Positions 1 to 8,543 of a stretch of DNA of 64,000 bases are shown in pieces. Source of the stretch: Arsenicicoccus cauae (GTDB lineage Bacteria; Actinomycetota; Actinomycetes; Actinomycetales; Dermatophilaceae). The stretch lies in contig NZ_WLVL01000037.1 in assembly GCF_009707125.1 (NCBI RefSeq), forward strand, positions 269,325 to 333,324. Direction: 5' to 3'. Below the pieces are notes generated by a model. That model was not told where the DNA came from. It was given only the letters and a program-made list of their open reading frames with translations, and did no database searches. The stretch's first letter is position 1, and the number at the start of each line of letters is the position of its first letter. The position numbers and the translations under genes were made by a program.

Positions 1-319
1 GGAAGGCCTTGCCCGCGTAGTAGACGTCGGCGCCGCCGCCCAGCCCCGGGTCGGCGAAGGCCGCGGCATACGCCTGCTTGAACTCCCTCGCGCGAGAGCG
101 GAAGTCGTCCTCGTCAATGACATAGGCGGCGGTGCCGAACTCGTCGCGGATCCGGGACACGGGCACGCCCGCGACCACCAGCTCGCCCGCCTCGTCCTTG
201 GTGACGTTGCGTGCCCACAGCCCGGGCTCGAGCTCGTTGACGTCGCTCGGCCACGGGAGCCACTCGGGGGCGGCGGAGTAGCCGTCGGCGTGCAGGGCGC
301 CGGCCTCGTGCGCGTGCAT
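1..319 (-). CDS. lysA: Diaminopimelate decarboxylase LysA, N-terminal part (runs off the window)
   Basis: LysA converts meso-diaminopimelate to L-lysine with PLP in the cytoplasm. The ATG is at 319..317 and about 106 codons are present before the window edge. The opening residues MHAHEAGALHADGYS are typical of actinobacterial LysA, and the motif YYAGKAF near codon 100 carries the PLP-binding lysine. The gene follows the stop of the anticodon-binding-protein gene by 2 nt, so it is the third gene of an operon that begins with a response regulator. The rest of the barrel and the C-terminal domain lie outside the window. Identification rests on the start sequence and the PLP motif, both directly visible. 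Confidence 0.93.
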   Translation of the reverse strand, partial: MHAHEAGALHADGYSAAPEWLPWPSDVNELEPGLWARNVTKDEAGELVVAGVPVSRIRDEFGTAAYVIDEDDFRSRAREFKQAYAAAFADPGLGGGADVYYAGKAF

Positions 320-321
320 GG

Positions 322-1023
322 TCACAACCTCTCGGTGGGCCTGGCCCCGGACGCGCGCAGGCCGTCGGCCAGCGCGTCCCGGGCCGCGACGACGACCCGG
401 GGGTCGAGGTCGCGCGGGCGGGGTTCTCGGGTCCAGACCAGCACAGACGCGCCGTATGCCGCGAGCCAGTCCGCCAGGTGGTGCGCCCGGCCGTCCGTCA
501 CGAGGCGGTCCCGCACGCGCCAGGCGTCGACCAGGCGGACCAGGACGTCGTGGGGCGGGAGCCCGGCGCCGGGCGGCTGCTCCGCGAGACGGCACAGCCG
601 CGCGTGAGCGAGCTGGGCGGCATACCGCGGGTCCTGCAGGCTGCGCCGGGAGGACGGCCGGTGGGCGGGGGCGACGGGAGCGGGGGCGACGTCCGCCCAG
701 CCGCGCGGCAGCGCGAACGACAGCGTCACCAGGGTGGGGTCGTCCAGCCGCAGACCGACAAGCCCTCGCGGCAGCACGTCGACCCCGAGCGCCGGGGCGA
801 TGGACCCCAGAGCCCCGGCGAGGCGGGTGGCGTGGTGGGCGGCGGCGTCCGGGTCGCCCGCGGCCAGGCGCAGCGGCATCGCGGAGACCCAGTCGTGCGC
901 GCCGTCCCGGGACGACGCGAGCGGCACCGCCTGCGGGTCGACTGCGTGACCGAGGTGCGTGGCGGCATAGGAGATCTGCTGGGAGAGAGCGAAGCTCGAC
1001 CCGTCCGGCAGGCTTCTGGTCAC
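322..1023 (-). CDS. ArgS-related DALR anticodon-binding-domain protein (NrtL-like)
   Basis: A protein of 233 aa that looks like the C-terminal anticodon-binding (DALR) part of arginyl-tRNA synthetase without a catalytic domain. The N-terminal stretch with QISYAATHLG and the C-terminal helices fit this family, which is known upstream of lysA in actinobacteria (annotated elsewhere as NrtL). The GTG start (1023) overlaps the TGA of the response regulator in a GTGA tetranucleotide, and lysA follows after 2 nt. A function beyond the ArgS resemblance is not established; it might bind tRNA or simply be an ArgS paralogue fragment kept in the lysine operon. Confidence 0.75.
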   Translation of the reverse strand: MTRSLPDGSSFALSQQISYAATHLGHAVDPQAVPLASSRDGAHDWVSAMPLRLAAGDPDAAAHHATRLAGALGSIAPALGVDVLPRGLVGLRLDDPTLVTLSFALPRGWADVAPAPVAPAHRPSSRRSLQDPRYAAQLAHARLCRLAEQPPGAGLPPHDVLVRLVDAWRVRDRLVTDGRAHHLADWLAAYGASVLVWTREPRPRDLDPRVVVAARDALADGLRASGARPTERL

Positions 1024-1433
1024 GCGCGCCCGCTGGCCGCGAGGATCCCGACCATGGCCAGCAGCTCGTCCGGCTCGAAGGGCTTGGCGATGAACCCGTC
1101 CACCTCGGCCTGCTCGGCCTGGACGCGGTGGTGCGGCTGGACCGACGCCGTGACCATGACGATCGGGATGTCCTCGAGCGCGGGGTCGGCGCGGATCATC
1201 CCCACCATCCACCAGCCGTCCCGGCGCGGCATCAGGGCGTCGACGGTGATGACGTCGGGCCGGGGCATGCCCGGGTCGCGCAGGATCTCCAGGGCCTCGA
1301 CCCCGTCGCCCGCCTCGATGACGTCGTAGCCCTCGAGCTCGAGGTTGAGCCGGATCAGCGTCCGGATCTGGTCGGCGTCGTCGCACACCAGGACCGTGCC
1401 CGGCCGCTCACCGTCCCCCTGGTCCCATTCCAT
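1020..1433 (-). CDS. Stand-alone response regulator receiver protein
   Basis: This 137-aa protein is a single CheY-like receiver domain. The acidic pair is D18-D19 in VLVCDDAD, the phospho-acceptor is D65 in ITVDALMP, a Thr lies in MVTAS near residue 96, and the conserved Lys is in AKPF near 117. No DNA-binding output domain follows, so it must act through a partner or be an orphan. It is the first gene of a tight operon with the ArgS-like protein and lysA. No histidine kinase is adjacent. The ATG at 1433 sits 7 nt after a TAGGCT hexamer with no Shine-Dalgarno sequence, suggesting a leaderless message. Confidence 0.85.
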   Translation of the reverse strand: MEWDQGDGERPGTVLVCDDADQIRTLIRLNLELEGYDVIEAGDGVEALEILRDPGMPRPDVITVDALMPRRDGWWMVGMIRADPALEDIPIVMVTASVQPHHRVQAEQAEVDGFIAKPFEPDELLAMVGILAASGRA

Positions 1434-1440
1434 GTTTGCG

Positions 1441-1446
1441 AGCCTA
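1441..1446 (-). promoter_or_regulatory. -10 element TAGGCT of the response regulator-lysA operon
   Basis: TAGGCT on the minus strand, then 7 nt, then the ATG at 1433. The spacing puts the transcription start at or next to the start codon, which fits a leaderless mRNA. Inferred from sequence only. Confidence 0.5.
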
Positions 1447-1518
1447 GGCTGCTATGGTCGATCTCCGCACGAACCTGTCGCTGCTCCATGAGGAGTCGCC
1501 GCTCGGTCGTGCTGCTGG

Positions 1519-1590
1519 GCCCCCATAGCTCAGGGGATAGAGCACCGCCCTCCGGAGGCGGGTGCGTAGGTTCGAATCCTACTGGGGGCG
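1519..1590 (+). tRNA. tRNA-Arg, anticodon CCG
   Basis: Clover-leaf is visible directly: acceptor stem GCCCCCA (1519-1525) pairs with TGGGGGC (1583-1589), discriminator base G1590, D-arm TAGCTCAGGGGATAGAGC, anticodon stem CCGCC/GGCGG with loop CTCCGGA (anticodon CCG at 1552-1554), and T-arm with GGTTCGAATCC. CCA is not encoded. The gene is followed by a strong hairpin. Confidence 0.97.
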
Positions 1591-1597
1591 CCCGACG

Positions 1598-1629
1598 CGA
1601 AGGCCCGGTCCTGCAGGACCGGGCCTTCG
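1598..1629 (+). terminator. Hairpin terminator of the tRNA-Arg gene
   Basis: A perfect 14-bp stem (CGAAGGCCCGGTCC and its complement) with a 4-nt loop TGCA directly after the tRNA. There is only a short T-poor tail (TCGTCG), as is usual in high-GC actinobacteria. Confidence 0.75.
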
Positions 1630-1743
1630 TCGTGCCCGGGGGCGACCCACTCGCACCGTGCCGCCATTCGATCACTGAGGGTGGTTTCAGACTACTCTGC
1701 GTGCTGATTCTCTGTAGCGTCCGGCCCTGCGAACGGAGCCCAC

Positions 1744-4362
1744 ATGCCAGTCCCCCTCCTGTCACGGTGGTCACGGATCGCCCTCGCCGGCGCCCTGACC
1801 CTGCTGCTCACCGCGCCCGCCGCGGCGGGGAGCAGCACGGCGGCGGGGATGACCCCGGCGGCCCCGAGCCGCACCCAGGCGCCGGCGTCCAGCGCGAGCA
1901 CTGCACCTGGGTACTACATCGTGACGCTCAAGGCGCCCCCGGCCGCCGTGGCGCCGCGGACGAAGGCGCCCCAGGGTGGCCGCTTCCAGGCGACGAGCAG
2001 CGCGGTCCGCGACTACCGCACGATGCTGGAGCACAGCCACCGCGCCGTCGCCGCCCGGCGCGCCGTCCGGATCGAGCGCCAGTTCACCCTGGCGACCAAC
2101 GGCTTCAGCGCCCGGCTCGACGCCGCGCAGGTCACCGCCCTGCACGCAGACCCCGAGGTCGCCGCCGTCGACCCCGTGCAGCGCCGGCGCCCGACCGTCT
2201 ACCAGACCCCCGACGCCCTCGGCCTGACCGGCGCGTCCGGCGTCTGGGCCAAGGTCGGCGCTGCCCAGGTCCCCGCCACCACCAACACCCTGGCCGCCGA
2301 TCTGGGCGTCGTGGTCGGCGTGCTCGACACGGGGGTGTGGCCGGAGAACGCCAGCTTCCGGGGCTCCGCCCTCGCGACGGCGGCCACGAGTGCGGTGGGG
2401 ACGGCATACAGCCTCGACCGGGGCGCCACGACGACGATGGCCAAGGCCGACGGCGGCACCTTCCGCGGCAGCTGCTCGGGGCAGGCGGGCACGAACCCCG
2501 TCGAGGCCTGGCAGCCGACCCTGTGCAACCAGAAGCTCGTCTCCGCCCGGGCCGTGCCGACGCACGACCCGGGGTTCGTCAAGGTGGCACCCGGCGGAGC
2601 CAACCCCGACTACTGGTCACCGAGGGACAACGAGGGGCACGGCAGCCACACCGCCTCGACCGCAGCCGGCCTGTCGGTCGACATGGGCGGCACGTGGGGG
2701 CGCAGCGCGGGCATCGCCCCCGGGGCGGCCGTCGCCGCGTACAAGGTCTGCTGGGACTACCAGGGGGTCGACGCCGACGGCGACGGCGTGTGGGACAACT
2801 ACTGCCTGGACGACGCGGCCGTCGGCGCCGTCGACCAGGCCGTGCTCGACGGCGTGGACGTGCTCAACTACTCGATCTCCGGGGCCTCCGACGCAGTGAC
2901 CGATCCCGTGTCGCTGGCCTTCCAGCGTGCGGACGCCGCCGGCATCAGCGTCGTCGCTGCGGCCAGCAACGACGGCCCGGCGGCCGGGACGGTCGACCAC
3001 GCCGCGCCGTGGGTGACCACGGTCGCGGCCGCGAGCCACACCTCTCCGACGGCGGTGCAGGACTTCTCCGGGCGTGGGCCCACCCCCGCCGCGGGGTCCG
3101 GGATCATCAAGCCGGACCTGGCCGCCCCCGGTCTCGGCATCGTGGCGGCATCCGTCCCCCGGAAGGCCGGCTGGTCGACCACGGCGCCCTCGGTGTACGA
3201 GTCGATGTCGGGCACGTCCATGGCGAGCCCGCACGTCGCCGGGCTGACGGCCCTGTTGCAGGCTCGCCATGCGCGCGAGGCGGCGTGGACGCCCAGCGCC
3301 ATCCGGTCCGCGCTCATGATGACCAGCGCCGACACGACCACGAGCGACCCCTTCGTGCAGGGGGCGGGGTATGTCGCCCCGGCCGCCGCCCTCGACCCCG
3401 GGCTGCTGCTCGACGCGACGCCCGAGGACATGGCGAGGTTCGCGCAGGGCCAGGGCGTGGACAGCGGGCGCACCCCGCTCGACCCCACCGACCTCAACCT
3501 CGCCTCGCTCGCAGTGCCGCTGCAGGGCGGGGACGTCACGGTGACCCGGCGGTTCACCGCGACGCGGAGCGGCACCTGGACCGTCCGCGCCACCCTCCCC
3601 GGGTATGTCGTGACCGCCCCGGCCAGCATCACCGCCACCGCCGGGTCGCCCGCGACGCTCACGCTCGTCCTCCGTCCGTCCGCGTCCACCAACGGCGCCT
3701 GGGCCAAGGGACGAGTCACCCTGACGCCCACCGCGGGCGGCGCGACGCTGCACCTGCCGATCGTGTCCCGGGCAGGCTTCAGCCAGCCCGGCGAGCTGTC
3801 GGTCTCCGGACGGTCCGGCCGGCTGCCGATCCGCGTGGCCAACCCCGCGTCGCGACGGTTCACCCCCGTGACCGGGCTCGGGACCATCCGCCGCGACCCC
3901 GGGACGGTGAGCCAGGGCGCGGCCTGGACGACTCCCCCGATCAGCGTGCCCGCCGGCGCTGTCCTGCTGCGCGGCGACCTGGACGGCGCCACGGCGGCCG
4001 ACGACCTGGACCTGGGTCTCGAGCGGCTGGTCGCCGGGCAGTGGAGCCACGTCGCGACCGCCGAGACCGAGTCGGCCGACGAGCGGCTCGACATCACCGC
4101 CCCGAGCGCCGGGACCTACCGGTTCGTCGTGACGGGATATGCCGTGACGACGGGGGTGGGCTCCTTCACCCTCGAGAGCTGTGCCGTCCAGGGTGGCCGG
4201 GACGCGTCGTTCACCGTCAACCCGCGGACCTCGCTGCTGACGGGCGGGGTCACGGCCACCCCCTGGCTGGTGTGGCAGGGCCTGGAGCCGGGTCGCGCCT
4301 ACCTGGGGTACGCGCGGTACCCGACCTCGACGCGACCGACCGTGGTGCGCATCGCCACGTGA
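1744..4362 (+). CDS. Secreted subtilisin-like serine protease (S8)
   Basis: An 872-aa exported protease. The signal peptide has a hydrophobic core ALAGALTLLLTAPAAAG, followed by an inhibitor-I9-type propeptide (YYIVTLKA to about residue 145). The catalytic set is complete: D195 in GVLDTGVWP, H299 in GHGSHTAST, oxyanion N409 in ASNDGP, and S492 in GTSMASPHVAGL. The loop between N409 and S492 is short, so the PA insert common in cucumisin-like subtilases is absent. C-terminal to the protease are an Fn3-like region and a beta-rich segment resembling a PPC domain. There is a GGAG ribosome site 5 nt before the ATG. It probably degrades extracellular protein; the substrate cannot be inferred. It stands alone between a tRNA and convergent genes. 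Confidence 0.92.
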   Translation: MPVPLLSRWSRIALAGALTLLLTAPAAAGSSTAAGMTPAAPSRTQAPASSASTAPGYYIVTLKAPPAAVAPRTKAPQGGRFQATSSAVRDYRTMLEHSHRAVAARRAVRIERQFTLATNGFSARLDAAQVTALHADPEVAAVDPVQRRRPTVYQTPDALGLTGASGVWAKVGAAQVPATTNTLAADLGVVVGVLDTGVWPENASFRGSALATAATSAVGTAYSLDRGATTTMAKADGGTFRGSCSGQAGTNPVEAWQPTLCNQKLVSARAVPTHDPGFVKVAPGGANPDYWSPRDNEGHGSHTASTAAGLSVDMGGTWGRSAGIAPGAAVAAYKVCWDYQGVDADGDGVWDNYCLDDAAVGAVDQAVLDGVDVLNYSISGASDAVTDPVSLAFQRADAAGISVVAAASNDGPAAGTVDHAAPWVTTVAAASHTSPTAVQDFSGRGPTPAAGSGIIKPDLAAPGLGIVAASVPRKAGWSTTAPSVYESMSGTSMASPHVAGLTALLQARHAREAAWTPSAIRSALMMTSADTTTSDPFVQGAGYVAPAAALDPGLLLDATPEDMARFAQGQGVDSGRTPLDPTDLNLASLAVPLQGGDVTVTRRFTATRSGTWTVRATLPGYVVTAPASITATAGSPATLTLVLRPSASTNGAWAKGRVTLTPTAGGATLHLPIVSRAGFSQPGELSVSGRSGRLPIRVANPASRRFTPVTGLGTIRRDPGTVSQGAAWTTPPISVPAGAVLLRGDLDGATAADDLDLGLERLVAGQWSHVATAETESADERLDITAPSAGTYRFVVTGYAVTTGVGSFTLESCAVQGGRDASFTVNPRTSLLTGGVTATPWLVWQGLEPGRAYLGYARYPTSTRPTVVRIAT

Positions 4363-4396
4363 CGGCCTCGGGGCGTGCGAGGTCTGGGGGCGGTGC

Positions 4397-5332
4397 CTAC
4401 CTGCGGGAGGCGCGGGGCAGGTGGGTGCGCGGCGCCATGCGCGGCCCCCGGCGCGGGCGCACCCGCCCGCTCAGCTCGAGCAGCCGGGTGACCCGGAAAC
4501 GGTGCCCACGATAGGGCTCGAGCAGCTCGGCCATCCCCTGGTCGTCGGTGTCGCGACCCGTCAACGCCCACCCGACGTTGCGGGCCACGTGGTAGTCACC
4601 GAAGCTCACCGCGTCCGCGTCCCCGAGCGCGCGCTGGCGCACCTCGGCCGCCGTCCACACCCCGATCCCCGGTATGGCGCGCAGCCGACGGTGGGCCTCG
4701 CGCGGGTCGAGCTCGACGCACTCCTCGAGGCGCGGCGCCACCGCGAGCGCCCGCTGGATCGTCGCCGAGCGGGCCCCGTCGACCCCGGCCTGCAGCCACG
4801 CCCAGGACGGCACCTGGCGCCAGACGGCCACGGGGGGTGCCACCACGAGGCCGAGCGCCTCGCCGGGACCGGGGGCGGGCTCGCCATACGTCCGCACGAG
4901 GCGGCGGTAGCCGCCGAAGGCCTCCTGACCGGTGACCTTCTGCTCGATGACGGCCGGGACGAGGGCCTCGACGACGAGGCCGGTGCGCGCCACCCGGAAG
5001 CCCGGGTGGTGACGGTGGGCATCCCGCACGACGTCGTGGACCGGCACCAGCCCGGTCGGGTCGTCGTGCTCTCCCACGAGGCCCGGCAGGTGATCCAGCG
5101 ACCAGCCGCCTCCCGGCCCCCAGGCCTCCGCCACCACCTCGTCGGCTCGTCGCTCGACGTGGATCGTCACCGGGCCCTCGGGGGTGCGCATCGCCCGCCA
5201 CCAGCCGCCGGTCGAGGTGGGCCAACCGGTCGGGTCGCCGCTGCCCCGCTGGAGCCTCGAGAGGGTCGACCGCAGGTCCAGCGGGCGGGTGAGCCGGATC
5301 CGGCGCACGGGACGGCTCCCGGCGTCTGTCAC
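4397..5332 (-). CDS. DNA-3-methyladenine glycosylase family protein (AlkA-like, HhH-GPD)
   Basis: A 311-aa protein of the helix-hairpin-helix base-excision glycosylase superfamily. The HhH segment is LRAIPGIGVWTAAEVRQRAL, and the downstream D246 in VSFGDYHV is in the position of the catalytic aspartate of AlkA. The N-terminal half is variable, as expected for AlkA-like enzymes that recognise alkylated purines. The GTG start at 5332 overlaps the TGA of the upstream methyltransferase-like gene in a GTGA, so the two are cotranscribed. The C-terminus is unusually basic. The role in repair of alkylated bases is inferred from family membership. Confidence 0.85.
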   Translation of the reverse strand: MTDAGSRPVRRIRLTRPLDLRSTLSRLQRGSGDPTGWPTSTGGWWRAMRTPEGPVTIHVERRADEVVAEAWGPGGGWSLDHLPGLVGEHDDPTGLVPVHDVVRDAHRHHPGFRVARTGLVVEALVPAVIEQKVTGQEAFGGYRRLVRTYGEPAPGPGEALGLVVAPPVAVWRQVPSWAWLQAGVDGARSATIQRALAVAPRLEECVELDPREAHRRLRAIPGIGVWTAAEVRQRALGDADAVSFGDYHVARNVGWALTGRDTDDQGMAELLEPYRGHRFRVTRLLELSGRVRPRRGPRMAPRTHLPRASRR

Positions 5333-6078
5333 CGGCGCCGCAAGGTCAGCCGCGCCAGGGCGTAGGCGCTGCCGTCGGTGCGGTCCCGCTCGTCCTCGCG
5401 AGCGACCCGGACGGCGGCGGTCAGACGTCGTCCCACCTCGCCGTCGAGGTCGCCGACGAGGCGGAGCCCCCAGCCGTCGGCCCGAGCCTCCAGGGCCCGC
5501 AGGTCCGCCCGCCCCATGGCGCCCTCGGCGTCGGCGTCCCCGACGGGCACGGTCACCACGACGACCCCGCCCGGCCGCAGGACCACCCCGGCCAGCTCCA
5601 GCACGGCGTCCACGTCGGCCGCCACGGCACCGGCCGGGTGCAGCCGGGTCAGCAGGTCGACGCTGCCACGCTCGTGCGGGACCTCGCGCGCGACGGAGAA
5701 GCCCAGCGCGCGGCACCACCGGGACAGCGGGGACCAACGTCCCCCGAGGTCGACCACGTGGCTGCGGCGCGTCCCGTCGTCGACCAGACGCAGCAGGGCG
5801 GCCAGCGCCCCCAGGGCCGCCCACGCGTTGACCTCGTCGAGCACCATGGGGAGCCCCAGGTCGTCGGCCGCCTCGCGGTGCTCCTCGGCCTCGGCGTACG
5901 ACGCGAGCACGTCCGTCGGCAGCACCCACTCGGGCAGGTCACCGGCCGCTCCGAGCCGCGCCCGCACGCCCCAGCGGGAGCTTGCGTGCAGCCGCCGAGC
6001 GGCGTCCGTGGCGATCGCCGCCCCAGCGGTGACGCCGGCCACCCGCCCCAGCGTCCTCGCCACCTGCCCCAGCGCCAT
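5329..6078 (-). CDS. Class I SAM-dependent methyltransferase-like protein
   Basis: A 249-aa protein with a Rossmann-like pattern: VVDLGG near residue 115 resembles SAM motif I, and LRPGGVVVVTVPVG near 170 resembles the post-I strand of methyltransferases. The substrate is unknown. The N-terminus has a small Ala/Gly-rich stretch (VARTLGRVAGVTAGAAIATDA). The start ATG at 6078 is supported by a GGAGG 7 nt upstream. It is the first gene of a two-gene operon with the AlkA-like glycosylase and is divergent from the TIGR03089 gene. The sequence could also be a degenerate, non-catalytic relative. Confidence 0.6.
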   Translation of the reverse strand: MALGQVARTLGRVAGVTAGAAIATDAARRLHASSRWGVRARLGAAGDLPEWVLPTDVLASYAEAEEHREAADDLGLPMVLDEVNAWAALGALAALLRLVDDGTRRSHVVDLGGRWSPLSRWCRALGFSVAREVPHERGSVDLLTRLHPAGAVAADVDAVLELAGVVLRPGGVVVVTVPVGDADAEGAMGRADLRALEARADGWGLRLVGDLDGEVGRRLTAAVRVAREDERDRTDGSAYALARLTLRRR

Positions 6079-6145
6079 CCGTGATCCTCCGTCATCCTCC
6101 GTCGTCCTCGAGATGTGGCTCCGTCAGCCTAGTAGGTCCCCTCGC

Positions 6146-6151
6146 TAGGCT
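6146..6151 (+). promoter_or_regulatory. -10 element TAGGCT for the TIGR03089 gene
   Basis: TAGGCT followed by 6 nt and the ATG at 6158, with no Shine-Dalgarno sequence. A leaderless start is inferred. Confidence 0.5.
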
Positions 6152-6157
6152 GGGCCG

Positions 6158-6931
6158 ATGCCGACCCTGCGCACACTCCTCCCCGCCCTGCAGGCCCGTG
6201 ACGTGAGCCGCCCCGCGATCACGTGCTACGACCGCACCGGGGGCGCCTGCGACGGCGAGCGGATCGAGCTGAGCGCGCGGGTCCTGCTCACCTGGGCCAG
6301 CAAGGCCGGCAACGCCCTGCAGGACGAGTGGGCCCTCGAGCCGGGCAGCACCGTGGGTCTGGCGCTGCCCGCCCACTGGCGCGCGGGCTACTGGGCGCTG
6401 GCGACATGGTGGACGGGGGCGACGCTGGTCACCGGGTCCGAGGCGCTCGACGCTGACCTCGTCGTGACCGACGACCCGGCGCTGGCGGCCGACGCCCCCG
6501 GCGACGCGGCGTTGGTCACGCTCGCCGGCCTGGCCCGCGCCCACCCCGGTCCCGTGCCCGCCGGCGTGCTGGACGAGGCACGCGAGCTCGCGACCTACGG
6601 CGACCGTTTCGATCCCCTCGACTCTCCCGGCCAGGGTGCCGTGGCCTGGCGGCGGGGGGACGGGACCCGCCGGTATGACGATCCTCTGACCGGCGACGAC
6701 CGCCGCACGTGCCTGGTGGTGGGAGGCACCGGCGGGCGGCATACGGCCCAGGACCTGGAGGACGCCCTGGACCGGATGGTCCGCGCGTGGTGCGGCGACG
6801 GCAGCCTCGTGCTGGTCCGCACCACGGCCGCGGGGACGGGGCACGCCACCGGCGCCGCCCGCCTACCGGCGGCGCTCGACGGCATCCTCGCCGCGGAGCG
6901 GGCGGAGCTGGTGCGGGGGCGGGACGCCTGA
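6158..6931 (+). CDS. TIGR03089 family protein (truncated AMP-binding-enzyme-like)
   Basis: A 257-aa protein matching the actinobacterial TIGR03089 family, which resembles only the N-terminal part of acyl-CoA synthetases/AMP-binding enzymes. The pattern GSTVGLALPAHWRAGYWALATWW with TGATLV resembles the early adenylation-domain region, but the P-loop-like SGTTGxPK and later catalytic motifs are missing. It is therefore unlikely to adenylate a substrate. In other actinobacteria members are often near LCP and glycan genes; here a cell-wall gene pair follows. It is expressed alone, divergently from the methyltransferase-glycosylase operon. The function is unknown. Confidence 0.75.
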   Translation: MPTLRTLLPALQARDVSRPAITCYDRTGGACDGERIELSARVLLTWASKAGNALQDEWALEPGSTVGLALPAHWRAGYWALATWWTGATLVTGSEALDADLVVTDDPALAADAPGDAALVTLAGLARAHPGPVPAGVLDEARELATYGDRFDPLDSPGQGAVAWRRGDGTRRYDDPLTGDDRRTCLVVGGTGGRHTAQDLEDALDRMVRAWCGDGSLVLVRTTAAGTGHATGAARLPAALDGILAAERAELVRGRDA

Positions 6932-7272
6932 CGGGCTTCGTGAGGTAGTCACTCGCCCGTCGACGGGCTAGTCACCCCCGATCATGCTGCGTTTGCCCGA
7001 TCGGGTCAGCCTGGGCCCCGAGGGAAGGCCGAACACGCCTCAACTGTCACAAGTGCCCCATCAACCTCACAAGACACACGCGTGTAATTAGTCCAAAAAG
7101 GGCTACATCGGCGTCAAAGGTTCCGGGATCGCGTGTGCCTGTGATGACATACGCTCAGTAACGAGACGATTACTTTTAGTAATTGGATCGTTCCGGGGCG
7201 AACTAGCCATCCAGCTCGGCACCGGCCGAGGAGAGTTCTAGGACCAGCCCCCGTCCAGGACCTGGGAGACCC
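6932..7272. other. Non-coding stretch of 341 bp before the SpoIID gene
   Basis: No gene is supported here. It holds a palindrome GCCCGTCGACGGGC (6955-6968) and a CCCGATC/GATCGGG stem (6977-6983/6999-7005), which may terminate the upstream gene. From about 7050 to 7190 the DNA is clearly AT-richer than its surroundings, which suggests a promoter or operator region for the downstream cell-wall genes. I looked for a recognised riboswitch and do not see one. Confidence 0.5.
7158..7183 (+). promoter_or_regulatory. GTAAC plus ATTACT-TTT-AGTAAT dyad upstream of the SpoIID gene
   Basis: GTAAC at 7158-7162 and a 6-bp inverted repeat ATTACT/AGTAAT (7169-7183) lie in the AT-rich part of the leader. A GTAAT...GTAAC arrangement also lies upstream of the secreted beta-propeller gene (38496-38520). 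It is a candidate operator; the regulator is unknown (an MtrA-like cell-wall regulator is one guess). Confidence 0.3.
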
Positions 7273-8511
7273 ATGCGCATCACACCAGCGTCACGACGCG
7301 CCGCCGTCGTCGCCACCATGTCGGCCGTCGTCGTCGCCGGCTCCGGAGCGCCCGCGTCCGCGGCCGAGACCTACAGCCGACCCGCCGACGGCACGCTCGA
7401 GATCACCGGGCGCGGCTTCGGCCACGGCCGCGGCATGTCCCAGTACGGCGCCATGAACGCCGCCAGGCAGGGCCGCACGTGGCAGCAGATCATCGGCCAC
7501 TACTACCCGGGCGCGACGCAGACGCGCCTGTCCGATCCCACCATCCGCGTCGGCGTGGCCGGCCGGCTCGGCAACGCCGTCCGCGTGGCGGCCGAGCCGG
7601 GGCTCGTCGCCGACGACGGCAAGGGCCAGGCCGTGCGCCTGTCCACGGTCGACGGCGCCACCCCGGTCACCTCCTGGCAGGTGGGGCTGCCGACGTCCGG
7701 TGGCACCAGCACCACCGCCACGCTCTGGTTCACCACCGCCACCGGGCAGCGCAAGGCCCTGCGCTCGACGTCCTCCGGTCGGTGGACCATCCGCGCGACC
7801 GACGGGACCGTCACCGCGCTCGGGTCCACGCTCAAGCCCGTCGCCACCTACCTCGGCTCCCTCACGGGGATCCGCTCGGGCACCGGCGTCTCCCCCGTCG
7901 TCACCACGACGATGGAGAGCTACGTCCGCCAGGTCGTGCCGTTCGAGAGCCCCGGCAGCTGGCCCGTCCAGGCCCTCGCCGCGCAGTCGGTCGCGGCCCG
8001 CTCCTACGCCGCGAGCTGGCTGCGCGCGCCGCGCACCTCGACCTACGACATCTGCGACACCACCGCGTGCCAGGTCTTCGGCGGGATCACCGCAGAGACG
8101 GCGAGCTCCCGCGCCGCCGTGGCCGCCAGCAGCGGCACCATCCTCACCCGGTCGGGCATCCCCGCCCACACCGAGTTCGGCTCCTCCAACGGTGGTCAGA
8201 CCGTCTACGGCAACGTGTCCTACCTGCCCGCCCAGGCGGACCCCTACGAGACGGGCCTCGCCCCGTCCGTCAACACCTGGACCATCTCGGTCCCCGTCAG
8301 CACCCTCGAGCGGGCCTACCCCGCCATCGGGTCCTTCCAGCGCCTGACCGTGCTCGCGCGCGACGGCAAGGGCCTGTGGGGAGGCCGTGTCCTCACGCTC
8401 CGGCTGCAGGGCTCCCGCGGATACGTCGACATCACCGGCGACCGCCTGCGCAGCGTCGTCGGCGGCTCCGCCCTGCGCTCCACGTACTTCAAGCCCGTCA
8501 GCTCCCTGTGA
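7273..8511 (+). CDS. Secreted SpoIID/LytB-domain protein
   Basis: A 412-aa protein with a signal peptide (RRAAVVATMSAVVVAGSGAPASA). The mature start holds the SpoIID signature GRGFGHGRGMSQYGAMNAAR, and further family motifs follow (ESYVRQVVPFESPGSWPVQALAAQ near residue 215, HTEFGSSNGG near 295). SpoIID is a lytic transglycosylase in spore formers; LytB-like members outside spore formers modulate amidases or act on the wall. The next gene is a PGRP-type amidase only 32 bp away, so the pair is likely cotranscribed and cooperates at the peptidoglycan. The catalytic Glu of SpoIID is plausibly the ES in ESYVRQVVP, but I cannot prove activity. Confidence 0.88.
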   Translation: MRITPASRRAAVVATMSAVVVAGSGAPASAAETYSRPADGTLEITGRGFGHGRGMSQYGAMNAARQGRTWQQIIGHYYPGATQTRLSDPTIRVGVAGRLGNAVRVAAEPGLVADDGKGQAVRLSTVDGATPVTSWQVGLPTSGGTSTTATLWFTTATGQRKALRSTSSGRWTIRATDGTVTALGSTLKPVATYLGSLTGIRSGTGVSPVVTTTMESYVRQVVPFESPGSWPVQALAAQSVAARSYAASWLRAPRTSTYDICDTTACQVFGGITAETASSRAAVAASSGTILTRSGIPAHTEFGSSNGGQTVYGNVSYLPAQADPYETGLAPSVNTWTISVPVSTLERAYPAIGSFQRLTVLARDGKGLWGGRVLTLRLQGSRGYVDITGDRLRSVVGGSALRSTYFKPVSSL

Positions 8512-8543
8512 CCCGTTCGTCTCGACCCACTGGAGACCCCCTC

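Noticed and set aside
318..4514. A very long open frame across lysA, the tRNA and the subtilase
   Set aside because: It is an Arg/Pro/Gly-rich antisense or out-of-frame reading in high-GC DNA. It crosses a tRNA gene and shows no family motif.
6932..7272. A c-di-AMP (ydaO-type) or other known riboswitch before the SpoIID gene
   Set aside because: Riboswitches occur before such wall genes in actinobacteria, but I could not find the conserved core sequence. Only generic dyads are present.
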